A DNA stretch of 64,000 bases from Neolewinella xylanilytica (GTDB lineage: Bacteria > Bacteroidota > Bacteroidia > Chitinophagales > Saprospiraceae), in contig NZ_PTJC01000009.1 in NCBI RefSeq assembly GCF_002934605.1, positions 52,789 through 116,788 on the forward strand. The letters run 5' to 3'. The notes beneath the pieces were generated by a model. The model ran no database searches and was not told the origin of the DNA. It saw nothing but the letters and a program-made list of their open reading frames with translations. Shown one piece after another: positions 24,701-33,159 of this stretch. Both the position numbers and the translations under genes were made by a program. Each line of letters starts with the position of its first letter. Positions within the stretch are counted from its first letter, which is position 1.

Positions 24701-24836
24701 TAGCGAGAACTCCGAACTCGTAGCCGAGGCCCGGCAGAAACTCGCCCGCGTAGAAAGCGAAATCAACAGCGGCAGCCGCCTCAACACCCAGCCTACCGAC
24801 CCCAACCGTCTCGAACTTGACAACGGCGGCAATTAA
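21705..24836 (+). CDS. Large secreted TPR protein
   Basis: A 1043-residue protein with a signal peptide (MLLKRFLLPTLLLIVCSLRLSA, cleavage near AQA). Almost the whole length consists of tetratricopeptide repeats; clear ones include YYFDQNDLDKAVEYYLMA, YFVQKDFDEAKRYFQFS, YYLGIIQFFEGNYDLAAEQF and KIAYDRSQFGDAIPYFDVV. The tail after about residue 1015 is low-complexity and N/P-rich. It is probably a periplasmic scaffold. A beta-barrel outer-membrane protein starts 6 bp after its stop. Such large TPR plus barrel pairs recur in Bacteroidota, where the TPR partner has been linked to envelope assembly, but the role is not established here. Confidence 0.9.
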   Translation: MLLKRFLLPTLLLIVCSLRLSAQATTVYTEAWRTYKQAEDHRQKNLLDKAKREYEEVATMLLPVHEPEAELLRMQAELYAAKLAVRLGNSDGEKLILDFVRRYQPDPIANTALLEIANYYFDQNDLDKAVEYYLMAPRDLMTAAEQAQVNFRLGYAYFVQKDFDEAKRYFQFSRNVQGEYYYPTNYYLGIIQFFEGNYDLAAEQFRIAEKDPQYKPYIPYYLTQIYFAQRRYDELIAYAAPLLEGNNSALRNRQEMEQLLGQAYFESGDYASARPLLENYAKGNRRLREEELFQLGFAQYQTQGYEEAKKSFQEVSGQDTEIGQSTNFYLGDIALRQGDGVGARSAFAAASRQNFDEAMQQEALYNYAKLSYELGYPADAITAIQQLPQSSAFYSQGQQLLADVFSTTEDYARVLSILDGMPDRSPQLDEAYQRAAFLRGLQLLGQGELVESKSLLEKSLQRPVNNTYRAQALYWLADLANRQGDYATSINLTNQFLTLARSVEDLPPQSSVYTANYLQGYNYLKQDNYASALNYFTAAVEGIERNLPYITDTDVRERVLGDAVLRAGDAYFSRNQYDQAARFYDDAIRRQTVGFVYALYQKALIEGLRGRQAEKVLALERLVESYPNSQFADDALYQLALTYQELQRPQEALEPLRTIIRQYKVNSPLVNQSLLQLGLISYNLGNSEAAVNYYKQVFTSNPTPGEATRAREALREIYVDDMGRADLFFQFFETMPGQEITTDARDSISFRAAVSQYENGNYERAVNALTQYLQEYPQSPNVLPGVFYRGDSYVALRRYNDALPDYEAVINAGPSRFYLPALKKASLIAYNSVQDFQRSYRLYTLLEAAADSEATRFDAQVGALQSAYRLNDMTATADYAAKVAGNRNATAAQQTIANFYLGKIAYDRSQFGDAIPYFDVVIANSDDERTAEARYLRADAIYKQGDLDRAQQLALEANRESSGYPYWVAKIVILLSDVLRDKGDLYNARAALEALLENYSENSELVAEARQKLARVESEINSGSRLNTQPTDPNRLELDNGGN

Positions 24837-24842
24837 TCGACT

Positions 24843-26486
24843 ATGAACATCCTACGCATCCTCACCCTCAGCTGCTGCCTGCTACCGGTGGCCAGTTTGT
24901 TTGCCCAGAATACCGACCTCGAAGACAACAGCGTGACGGTAGTCACCAACTTCGAAGCCCGCCTCACCGACGCCGAGCGGGTAAGGGTGAACCCCGTCCT
25001 ACCAGCAGCGGACACCACCAGCCGCCGGCAAGCCTACAGCATTGTCCCCCGCCCGCTGGCGATCGACTATCCCGCTCCGGCGATCCGCCCCCGCGCCATC
25101 ACCCAAGAGCAGCCCGAACCGATCAACAACGCCTGGATCAAACTTGGCGCGGGCGTGCCCAACGCGCTTTACGCCGATGCCAGTTACGACCTTACGGGAG
25201 AGGAGAATATCGACCTGGGGGTCTTCGGCACCCACTATAGTTTTAATAACACCAACCAGGTGGAAAACCAGCGCGCCAGCGATACGCGCCTCGGCGCGGA
25301 GGGAAGCTACCTCTTCGATCAGGGCTTCGCCGTCGGCGGAGGTCTAAGCTACGATACGCGCAGTCGCTATTACTACGGGTACAATTTCAGCGAACTCCCG
25401 GCCGATTCCGCCCTCACCTTCACCCAGGACGAAGTGCGGCAACGCTTCAACATCTTCTCCCTGCACTCCGAAATCTACAACGGCACCCTCACCGAAGGCG
25501 ATTTTGACTATCGCGCGGGTATCGGGCTCTACCTGATGAACGCCGATCCGTCGGTCCGGGAAAGCAATTTTGACATCAACGTCGCGGCCACGAAGTGGAT
25601 TAACGGTTCCAACCCGCTCGACGTGGAATTTCGCGCCGATTTTACTTCGTTCAAGGATACGGCCACCCAGAACCTGAACGTGGTCAGCCTGAGTCCTAGT
25701 TACACCGTAGTCGTAGCCGATCGCATCAAACTGCGGGCCGGGGTGCGGCTTACCAGTCAGAAAAACGACTTCGACATCTTCCCGAACTTCAGCGCCTCCG
25801 CCGTGGTGATCGACGGCCTGCTCAACGCCTTCGCCGGGGTAGAAGGAAACGTCCAGAAGAACACCCTCAAAAGTCTGTCGGACTACAACCCCTGGATCAA
25901 TACCCGCCTCCGGGTCCGCAACTCCGAGGCGACGCGTTACTACGGCGGCGTCGAAGGCACCTTTCGCGGCATCGCGTACCGCGCCGAAGCCGGCTATAAA
26001 TACCTGGATAATCTGGCACTCTACCGCCACCAGCGCGACGACGAGGGCATTCCCCGCTTCGACGTGATCTACGACGACGGCAGCCAGGTCTATATTCAGG
26101 GAACCGCTACCCTGCCCATCGTCGAGGATCTCGATCTCAGCGCCACTTTCGTACAGCGTTTCTACAGCATGGAAGACGAGGAGAAGCCGTGGCACCTGCC
26201 CAGCCTGAGCCTGAACGCCGCCGGGATTTACACCCTCCGCACCCTACCGCTGCAGCTACGGGCCGATCTGTTCGTTGAGAACGGGCTTCCGTACCAGACC
26301 GCGGAGGGCGGCGTAGATCACCTCAACGCCTTGCTGGACCTCAGCCTCAACGCCGAGTACACCCTCAACGACCGCTTCGGCGTCTGGGCCCGGGTCAACA
26401 ACCTGCTGAACAACAAACGCCAGCGGTTCTTCCAGTACCCAACCATCGGTACGAACTTCATGGTGGGCGCTTCGGCCAGATTTTAG
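24843..26486 (+). CDS. Outer-membrane beta-barrel protein (TonB-receptor-like, no plug)
   Basis: A 547-residue exported protein with signal peptide MNILRILTLSCCLLPVASLFAQ. A proline-rich linker (about residues 50-95, YPAPAIRPRAI) leads into a porin-like barrel of alternating aromatic strands (LGVFGTHYSFNNTN, RYYYGYNFSELP, VFVENGLPYQTAEGG). It ends with NLLNNKRQRFFQYPTIG and a terminal Phe (SARF), as in TonB-dependent receptor barrels. No plug domain or TonB box is seen, and it is shorter than true receptors. It follows the large TPR gene by 6 bp and should be cotranscribed. Function unknown. Confidence 0.85.
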   Translation: MNILRILTLSCCLLPVASLFAQNTDLEDNSVTVVTNFEARLTDAERVRVNPVLPAADTTSRRQAYSIVPRPLAIDYPAPAIRPRAITQEQPEPINNAWIKLGAGVPNALYADASYDLTGEENIDLGVFGTHYSFNNTNQVENQRASDTRLGAEGSYLFDQGFAVGGGLSYDTRSRYYYGYNFSELPADSALTFTQDEVRQRFNIFSLHSEIYNGTLTEGDFDYRAGIGLYLMNADPSVRESNFDINVAATKWINGSNPLDVEFRADFTSFKDTATQNLNVVSLSPSYTVVVADRIKLRAGVRLTSQKNDFDIFPNFSASAVVIDGLLNAFAGVEGNVQKNTLKSLSDYNPWINTRLRVRNSEATRYYGGVEGTFRGIAYRAEAGYKYLDNLALYRHQRDDEGIPRFDVIYDDGSQVYIQGTATLPIVEDLDLSATFVQRFYSMEDEEKPWHLPSLSLNAAGIYTLRTLPLQLRADLFVENGLPYQTAEGGVDHLNALLDLSLNAEYTLNDRFGVWARVNNLLNNKRQRFFQYPTIGTNFMVGASARF

Positions 26487-26956
26487 GGAATACCGGAAAG
26501 GGAACGGTAGATACGTACTTCGCTGCACACCCTAGCGTATAGCCGACCTAGGATTAAAGCAGGTGTTCGGCCGGCCCGGAGTCGGTACGTGATGAAGTCC
26601 CGTCAGGCCCTTCACACGGTATCGATCGATTCACTTGGCAACCCTGATTCCCTGCAGCCTCAGGTCTTGTGACCGCGTAGCACCGGAACGTCGTTCCTCG
26701 CCAGCCTTACCCAAAATCGATTGGCAGCAGCGGGCGTCTTTATATCCGTCGGTACGCGCCAGGGCGGCTTGCCGTGCTTCCCAATCGCTTATCGACCGGT
26801 CTAAACCAGCTCCGTTGCTTCCTATTCCAGAATGTCGCGGTATAGTTACTTTCGATTGGGTTTTTAATCCCCACCACGAACCCGACCCGACTACCCGACT
26901 AAAAGACTACCCGACTAAAAGACTAACAGACTACCCGACTAAAACAAACAACCTCC
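26487..26956. other. 470-bp gap with repeat and flank similar to the 50.7-kb repeat field
   Basis: No gene is seen. Around 26575-26610 the minus strand has CCTGACGGGACTTCAT, which matches 14 of 16 bases of a segment at about 50820-50840 beside the other repeat field. A run of module A repeats closes the gap (26889-26944). Confidence 0.5.
26889..26944. repeat. Tandem repeat, module A (GACTACCCGACTAAAA)
   Basis: Three copies of GACTACCCGACTAAAA, the last separated by GACTAACA. The same module recurs in the repeat field at 50.6-51.3 kb, and its reverse complement lies at the 3' end of the molybdoenzyme gene. Confidence 0.85.
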
Positions 26957-27535
26957 CTATTCCCCGTAAGTCTCCCGCGCGAATCCAAACCGCATCAAAT
27001 CCACCAGCACCCCGCTCGGCAGCCGGTACTCCTGGCGGAGATCCCCTTCCCGGCTAAAGCCGACCCGGCGGGCCAAGCGCTGGCTGGCGTAGTTGTCGAC
27101 CAGCGTTTTGATGACCAGTTTGTCGAGTTCCAACTGAAGGAAGGCAAAGCGGACGACCCGCGCCAACACCTCCGTCATGATCCCCTGACGGATCAGCTCT
27201 TTATCGATAAAGTACCCGAGCTCCCCCATCGGAACGCCCCAATCGAGGTTGAAGACCTGCACGAAGCCCACCAGCTCGGTCGTCTCGTTGTGCCATACCC
27301 CCATCGCATACCGCCGTTGCAGTAACCACTCGGCAATGCATTCCCGAACGAAGGATTCCGCATCTTTCCGGTTTTTAGCTGCTTCCGCCATCAGGTAGGG
27401 GAAATGGTCGAGCAAATAATCCCGGTTGTTATCCAGTAGCTTGTAAAATGCCTTGCCGTCACCCTCGCGGAAGCGCCGCACGACACAGCGGTCGGTGATG
27501 AGGGCGGTATCGATGTTGAAAAGTTGATGACGCAT
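26957..27535 (-). CDS. GNAT-family N-acetyltransferase (RimJ/RimL type)
   Basis: A 192-residue acetyltransferase. It begins with the RimJ-like VVRRFREGDGKAFYKLLDNN. The acetyl-CoA-binding region is MGELGYFIDKELIRQGIMTEVLARVVRFAF, in two parts around residues 103-132, where the usual Q/RxxGxG/A loop reads RQGIMTE. It ends with NYASQRLARRVGFSREGDLRQ, typical of ribosomal-protein or small-molecule acetyltransferases. The substrate is unknown. It lies 44 bp downstream of a nitroreductase gene on the same strand and next to module A repeats. Confidence 0.9.
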   Translation of the reverse strand: MRHQLFNIDTALITDRCVVRRFREGDGKAFYKLLDNNRDYLLDHFPYLMAEAAKNRKDAESFVRECIAEWLLQRRYAMGVWHNETTELVGFVQVFNLDWGVPMGELGYFIDKELIRQGIMTEVLARVVRFAFLQLELDKLVIKTLVDNYASQRLARRVGFSREGDLRQEYRLPSGVLVDLMRFGFARETYGE

Positions 27536-27579
27536 TCGAATCGGCTTTAGGGGTAATGGCTAAAGTACTTACTCCCCCA

Positions 27580-28134
27580 CTACCCTTCCACCCAGCGCAC
27601 TTTTTCCCGCCAGTCTCCCCGTGGACGCGGGAGGTTCGGCGCATCGGGATACCCCAGGTAAAAGAACCCCAGGCACCGCTCGTTACCTGCCGCCCCCGGC
27701 CACGCCCCGTAGTCGCCGCATACGAATCCGGGGCTGGACCAGTACCCACCCAAGCCGTGATCGTGTAGGCTCAGCCACAAATTTTCCACGGCGGCACCCA
27801 CCGCGGCGATCTCCTCCCATTCCGGGACGCTTTCCTTTGGATCGCGGTGCATAAAAATGAGTAGTACGGCAGCGGACTGGTCAATCTTCTGGCCGAACTT
27901 TTTCGCGGTCGTTTCCGCATCCGGTCGGTCCGCACCGTATACCTCCATCATTTCCGCCTTAAGGGCCTGTTTTCCGTCGCCGCGGTAGACACGGAAGCGC
28001 CAGGGCTCCGTCTTCCGGTGGCTGGGGGCCATATTCGCCGCCTCGAGGAGCTCCTCCAGTACGGTACGACTGACGGCCCGGTCGGTAAAGAACTGCGGAA
28101 ATACGGACTTACGATTTGTAATCAGGGGATGCAT
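27580..28134 (-). CDS. Nitroreductase-family flavoprotein
   Basis: A 184-residue FMN-dependent NAD(P)H oxidoreductase fold. The FMN-contacting pieces are RKSVFPQFF near the N-terminus (normally RRS.R.F), ANMAPSHRKTEPWRF (about 33-47), AAVGAAVENLWLSLHDHGLGGYWSS (about 112-135, in two parts) and the C-terminal FFYLGYPD. The N-terminal arginines of the classical motif are partly changed. Members reduce nitro compounds, quinones or flavins, and the true substrate here is unknown. It is transcribed away from the SusD terminator and towards the GNAT gene. Confidence 0.9.
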   Translation of the reverse strand: MHPLITNRKSVFPQFFTDRAVSRTVLEELLEAANMAPSHRKTEPWRFRVYRGDGKQALKAEMMEVYGADRPDAETTAKKFGQKIDQSAAVLLIFMHRDPKESVPEWEEIAAVGAAVENLWLSLHDHGLGGYWSSPGFVCGDYGAWPGAAGNERCLGFFYLGYPDAPNLPRPRGDWREKVRWVEG

Positions 28135-28182
28135 GGCAGCGGGTTTGGGGCGCAGGAGCGCGGGTGGGAGGCAATGCTACGA

Positions 28183-28224
28183 CAAAAAAAATCGGCCGAC
28201 CGGGCAGCTGCCGGTCGACCGATT
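28183..28224 (-). terminator. Rho-independent terminator of the SusCD operon
   Basis: On the minus strand a stem AATCGG(T)CGACCGG / CCGGTCG(G)CCGATT with loop CAGCTGC is followed by a run of Ts. It begins 21 bp after the susD stop. Confidence 0.85.
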
Positions 28225-28244
28225 GTACTTTACGGAAGGGATCC

Positions 28245-29738
28245 CTAATTCTGACTGAGATTAGGGTTTGCGTTGATCTCGTCCTGGGGAATAAGCCAAA
28301 CCCAGCGGGGATCGTCTGCCGGAACCGTCATGAGGCCGTTGAGGAGGGAAGGGTTGTGGTTGGTTTCGATACCCATTTGATCGGTCCGGTCGAGCGCCAT
28401 ATTCAGCCGTTTGAGGTCCAGAAAGCGGAAGCCTTCGCCCCACAGTTCCCACCGACGCTGCAACAGAATTTCATCAATCAAATCCTCACCGGTATTGGTA
28501 GACAGGGTGTATTCCGGATCGCGTGCCACGGCTAGTGGCAGCAGGGCTTCGGCACCTCCTTCACCCATCCGGGCTTTGGCTTCCGCTTCGATGAGGTACA
28601 TTTCCGCGGCGCGCATGTAGGGGACGTCCCCACGACTGTCACCGGTACTGTAGGATAAAAATTTCTGGCTGGTGTACGGGAACCGCGCATGCGCGCTGCT
28701 AATTTCGTAACCAGCGGGTAGATTTTCGTGCTCTCCCGTGGCACTGAAGATCAACGAGCGTACGTCCGATTCGGGGATTTGCTCGTACAGCACGCTATAG
28801 ATCGCCTTAGGATTACCCCGAATGTTGGAGGAACTGAAGTTACGGGACATCCACGCACCGAAGTTGGTGAATACTGACCCCTGTACTTCATTGTAGTGGC
28901 TACCCCACATCCATTCGTCCACCGCGTAGTCGTTGAATCCACTTTGATACTCGTCCCGGCTCATGAGATCAAATCCCTCGCGAGCCCGCTGAGCGAAATC
29001 CGCCGCTTCGGACCAGTTGCCCTGCACCAGCGCTACCCGAGCCTTCAGTCCCAGGGCAACGGCCTGATTGATATGGGATTTATTGAACCGACTGTAGCCA
29101 TCTAGCAAAGTGATCGCCTGATCGAGATCGGAGTTGATCTGTACGTATACTTCCTCAACGGAGGAACGGGGAAGTCCTTCCTGAGTAGGCGTGAGTACGA
29201 TCGGGATTCCCGCTTGGTCGTTACCGCCATTCCAGTCGTAGCGCTCGGCGTGCCGCTGTACGAGAAAGAAATGGGCAAAGGCACGGTAGGCGTAAGCTTG
29301 TCCGAGGGCAATGTCCCGGTCGGCTTCCGGACCGTCGGCTCCATCGGCCCCGTCGATGATGATGTTCGCGTTATTAATGACCTTATACATCACCCGCCAG
29401 CCGTGGCGCAGATCGGCGTCGGTAGCACTCGTGTGGTCGTTCCAGCTGGCCATGCTGATCCACCAGCCATTGGCCTGTGCGGTCATGACGAGGTCTTCGC
29501 CCAGCGCATCGTTCTGGATCATCATCGCGGACAATCCCCCGCGGCCGTTCGAGCCCTGCCGTTCGTAGAGAAGCCGGTGGATACCGTTGATCACCAAGTA
29601 CAGGTTTTCCGTACTGGACGTTGCGGACCCTGCGGAAACCGCAGTAGTGGGAGATTCTTCGAGCCAATCCTTTCCGCAGCCCGTAAAGACGAAAACCGCC
29701 AACAAAGGGAGCAGTAAAATTTTATAATAAGCTTTCAT
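28245..29738 (-). CDS. SusD/RagB-family nutrient-binding lipoprotein
   Basis: A 497-residue surface lipoprotein. From the start MKAYYKILLLPLL, the lipobox VFTGC places the lipidated Cys at 21. The SusD fold is shown by the N-terminal TPR-like helices (AYAYRAFAHFFLVQRHAERY, LGLKARVALVQGNWSEAADFA), the PYMRAAEMYLIEAEAKAR segment and the C-terminal LLQRRWELWGEGFRFLDLKRLN. SusD proteins bind the nutrient and lid the SusC channel. It lies 13 bp after susC, in the usual order, and is closed by a strong terminator. No glycosidase or peptidase is in the operon, so the nutrient cannot be inferred. Confidence 0.95.
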   Translation of the reverse strand: MKAYYKILLLPLLAVFVFTGCGKDWLEESPTTAVSAGSATSSTENLYLVINGIHRLLYERQGSNGRGGLSAMMIQNDALGEDLVMTAQANGWWISMASWNDHTSATDADLRHGWRVMYKVINNANIIIDGADGADGPEADRDIALGQAYAYRAFAHFFLVQRHAERYDWNGGNDQAGIPIVLTPTQEGLPRSSVEEVYVQINSDLDQAITLLDGYSRFNKSHINQAVALGLKARVALVQGNWSEAADFAQRAREGFDLMSRDEYQSGFNDYAVDEWMWGSHYNEVQGSVFTNFGAWMSRNFSSSNIRGNPKAIYSVLYEQIPESDVRSLIFSATGEHENLPAGYEISSAHARFPYTSQKFLSYSTGDSRGDVPYMRAAEMYLIEAEAKARMGEGGAEALLPLAVARDPEYTLSTNTGEDLIDEILLQRRWELWGEGFRFLDLKRLNMALDRTDQMGIETNHNPSLLNGLMTVPADDPRWVWLIPQDEINANPNLSQN

Positions 29739-29751
29739 CGTGATCTTCAAT

Positions 29752-32700
29752 TTAAAAGGAGGTGTTGACACCGAAGGTGATGGTACGGGATGGGGTAAAA
29801 CGGTTCGCGGTGGTGCCGTTGAAATTCTGGTTGACGTCCATTCCGGTGCGGGCCGTGTTTAGCCACAAGTTTTCAGCATTGGCGTAAACGCGCAGGTTCG
29901 TCAGTCCGATCCGTTCGGTAAGGCCGTCCGGGATCTCGTAGCTGATGTTGGCCTGCCGCAGGGCGATGAAGTCGGAGCTTACCAGAAAGCGATCGGAGGC
30001 GGCACCGAAGTTGTTGGCCTGACCGGCATCCAACCGCGGAACATTGGTGATATCGCCAGGCTCTTGCCACCGGTCCAGGATATCCGTGCTGAGGGACGAG
30101 CCGTAATTACCGTTCTCGAGTAAGTTAGCGTGGTTGGTATCGTACGTCTGACCACCGATCTGGTAGGTGAAGAGCAACCCGAAACGCAGGTTGCCGATCC
30201 GGAATTTCGGGGTAAAGCTTCCGAAGAAATCCGGAACGGCGGTACCTACGAAGGCGTATTCGGCGTAATTGGCGTTCGTGGTGAGCGAATCGCCATTCAA
30301 GATGCGGATGTCGCTTTCCGGGGCGTTCACTGCGGGATCGAGGGCATACAGGGCGGCTCCGTCCTCGGGATCAACGCCGTAAAAGTCGCGCAGCCAGTAA
30401 TCGTAGAGTGAGCCGCCTACGACCAGCTTCTTGGATCCGGTTATGATCTCTTCCTGGGGTAGCTCGGTAAATTGGTTTTTAATGGTTGAACCGTTAAAAT
30501 CCAGCGTGAAGTTGAAATTAGGCGTGTTGATGATGCTGGCAGAGAGGGCAATTTCGACCCCCCTGTTGTACATCGACCCAATATTGGCCAGGTAATCGTC
30601 ACTACCCGTAGATAGCGGTAGCGGCACACTGAAAATCAGGTTATCGGTCACGCGATTGTAGTACTCCACCGAGCCGGAAATCCGGTAATCCCACAATCCG
30701 AACTCGACGGCCAGGTCCGTCTGGGCGTTGGTCTCCCATTCCAGGGTGGGTGCGCCCAGCGAGCCCAGGATGATTCCTGCCTCGGTATCGTTGTTGAAGC
30801 CGAGCGTGAAGAGGGGCTGGCTGGCATAAAAGCTGACGGGGTCCGTGTCCAGGTTGGAATCATTTCCAACCTCGCCGTAGGACGCTCTAACCTTCAGCAG
30901 GTCCACCCAGGGCAGGTTAGCAACGAATGCTTCCTCATCAAGGCGCCAGGCGAGGCCGAGTGAGTAAAAGTTGCCCCAGCGAATCGATTCGGAAAACCGG
31001 CTGGAACCGTCAGCACGGAAGGAAGCCGATACAAAGTAACGGTCGTCGAAGTCGTACTCGGCCCTGGCAAGCCAGCCTTCGGTAGTGTACCGCTCCGTGT
31101 AGGAATCGGCGTCGGAGATGGTCGTGAAATTGCGTAGCTCGGTGTTGCCACTGGCGATCTGACCGACCGAGTAGGCGTACAGGTAATTGTACTCGTATTC
31201 GAAGCTTTCGTGACCGGCCAGAAAACTGACGTTGTGACTGCCGAAGGCGTGATCGTAATTCAGCAGCTGGTTGTAGGTGATCGAGGAGGTTACGGTGTTC
31301 GTACGAAACGCCCGACCGTTAGGAGCGGCGTCACCCACGATGCGGTTACCGTAGCCTTCGTTATTGAATGCGCGGCGGTCCAGGGCCGCGTTGAAAGTGA
31401 AGGTAAAATCGTTTAGGAAATACAGGTCCACGAACGCGCGCGCGCCGATCGTATTGATCCGGTCCTGGTCGATGTTCAGGATGGTTTCCTGCACTACGTT
31501 ACGACCGTTCGTATTGCCTACCCGATCGTCTCCAAGGTTAAAGATCCGTCCGCCGTTTTCGTCGAGGACGAATTCTCCCGTAACGGGGTCATGCTCGTAT
31601 AGCGGGTAAATCGGTGCGATATTACGGGTCGAGAAGAAGGGATTAACGAAGCTCGTACTGCCTCCGTCTGCCGCCTGATTGGTGGTCGAGCTGGAAATGT
31701 TGGCGTTGAACCCCGTCCGTATCCAATCGCGGGGCGTGGTGGTGACATTGGCACGCCCGGACAGTCTGGAGAAATCGGACGCCAGAATCCATCCGGTATC
31801 GTCGATGTAACCTAGCGAAGTGAAATAGGTAGTGTTTTCCGTGCCGCCCTGGTAGGAGATATCCGCTTGGGTACGGTTTCCGAGGCGGGTGAGGGCATCC
31901 TGCCAATCGAGGTCGTCGCCGTAAATGAGTTGGGCGTTCGGATTGAGTTGACCGTCAGGACCGACTACCAGGCTATCGGCTACGTTGTAGGGGTTGGTCC
32001 CAAGTAAATCGACGATTTCCCGCGATGCTTCCCGGTTTGCTTCCTCCATCGACAATCCACTGCCGTAAACGAGGCTGTTACGGTAGGCTTCCCACTGGAG
32101 CTCGTAGTACTGGCCGGGGCCTACCCGATCGTATTCCGGAATGGCCCGACCGCTGAATCCCTGGCTGAGGTTAACGTTGAAACGCGTCTGCCCGGCTTTA
32201 CCGCTCTTCGTGGTAATGAGGACAACGCCGTTTGCGGCTTTCGAACCGTACAGCGCCGTGGATGAGGCATCCTTCAATACGGTGAGGCTTTCGATATCGT
32301 TCGGGTTAATACTATTCAGGCTACCGGAAAAGATGATGCCATCAACCACATACAGCGGACTGGCGGAGGCGTTGACCGAGCCAAAGCCCCGAACCCGAAT
32401 CGGACTGGTGGCACCGGGTTGTCCGCTACCCGGAGAGTACTGGATCCCGGCGGCACCTTCCAGCGCAGAGGTAACGTTCGTGATGGCGCGGTTTTCCAGC
32501 GCTTCGGCATTGATCTGGGTAGCCGATCCGGTGAAGGATCCCCGCTTCGACGTACCGTATGCCGTAACAATGACCTGGTCTAATGCGATACTGGATGCCC
32601 CCATCTGGACGTCCACCGTGGTTTGGGCTCCAACGGGTATCACCATGGTTTCCATTCCGGTATAACTAAAGATGAGCTCATCGTCGGCGTTGGCGCTGAT

Positions 32701-32910
32701 TTCGTAGTAGCCGTCCAGGTCGGTCACCGTGCCGGTGGTAGTCCCTTGCACCTGGACCGTCACTCCGATGAGGGGATCGCCGGTTTCAGCGTCGAGGACC
32801 GTACCGGTGACGACGCCGGTTGGAGCGGCCTGCGCCCCCGCCGTACTCGCCCAGAGACTTAAGGCCAGAAGGAGGCAGTGACAAAGAAATTCAAGTCGTA
32901 GTTTTTTCAT
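29752..32910 (-). CDS. SusC/RagA-family TonB-linked outer-membrane transporter
   Basis: A 1052-residue TonB-dependent transporter. In order: a signal peptide (1-26, ending AGAQA), a CarboxypepD_reg domain (about 32-110, TGTVLDAETGDPLIGVTVQV), and a plug with the RagA signature LKDASSTALYGSKAANGVVL (about 208-232). A large barrel ends in NTSF. Together with the following SusD it forms an uptake complex for a glycan, peptide or similar polymer. The 249 bp upstream separate it from the broken nupC-like gene; I saw no sigma/anti-sigma or hybrid sensor partner next to it. Confidence 0.95.
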   Translation of the reverse strand: MKKLRLEFLCHCLLLALSLWASTAGAQAAPTGVVTGTVLDAETGDPLIGVTVQVQGTTTGTVTDLDGYYEISANADDELIFSYTGMETMVIPVGAQTTVDVQMGASSIALDQVIVTAYGTSKRGSFTGSATQINAEALENRAITNVTSALEGAAGIQYSPGSGQPGATSPIRVRGFGSVNASASPLYVVDGIIFSGSLNSINPNDIESLTVLKDASSTALYGSKAANGVVLITTKSGKAGQTRFNVNLSQGFSGRAIPEYDRVGPGQYYELQWEAYRNSLVYGSGLSMEEANREASREIVDLLGTNPYNVADSLVVGPDGQLNPNAQLIYGDDLDWQDALTRLGNRTQADISYQGGTENTTYFTSLGYIDDTGWILASDFSRLSGRANVTTTPRDWIRTGFNANISSSTTNQAADGGSTSFVNPFFSTRNIAPIYPLYEHDPVTGEFVLDENGGRIFNLGDDRVGNTNGRNVVQETILNIDQDRINTIGARAFVDLYFLNDFTFTFNAALDRRAFNNEGYGNRIVGDAAPNGRAFRTNTVTSSITYNQLLNYDHAFGSHNVSFLAGHESFEYEYNYLYAYSVGQIASGNTELRNFTTISDADSYTERYTTEGWLARAEYDFDDRYFVSASFRADGSSRFSESIRWGNFYSLGLAWRLDEEAFVANLPWVDLLKVRASYGEVGNDSNLDTDPVSFYASQPLFTLGFNNDTEAGIILGSLGAPTLEWETNAQTDLAVEFGLWDYRISGSVEYYNRVTDNLIFSVPLPLSTGSDDYLANIGSMYNRGVEIALSASIINTPNFNFTLDFNGSTIKNQFTELPQEEIITGSKKLVVGGSLYDYWLRDFYGVDPEDGAALYALDPAVNAPESDIRILNGDSLTTNANYAEYAFVGTAVPDFFGSFTPKFRIGNLRFGLLFTYQIGGQTYDTNHANLLENGNYGSSLSTDILDRWQEPGDITNVPRLDAGQANNFGAASDRFLVSSDFIALRQANISYEIPDGLTERIGLTNLRVYANAENLWLNTARTGMDVNQNFNGTTANRFTPSRTITFGVNTSF

Positions 32911-33159
32911 TTCACAATATTGGTTAGCGAGTAATAAAGAATTCCTTATCCCCGAACCGCTTTGGTTAGGAATAAGAGCGTCAAGAAATAGTGTGTGGTA
33001 ATCGACTTAGCGGGTCCCGTTCCAGAACGGATAGGATGTTCACCGCTTGGGGCAATGATACTCTAATTCGGGGAGGAAATCACCCCTCTATCCGATGAAT
33101 GCCATCATTGACTAGATAATTCACCGTGGAAATTCGACGGTATGCCATACTGCGGCAAC

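Noticed and set aside
25344..26195. 283-codon minus-strand frame
   Set aside because: It is antisense to the outer-membrane barrel gene and has no recognisable features.
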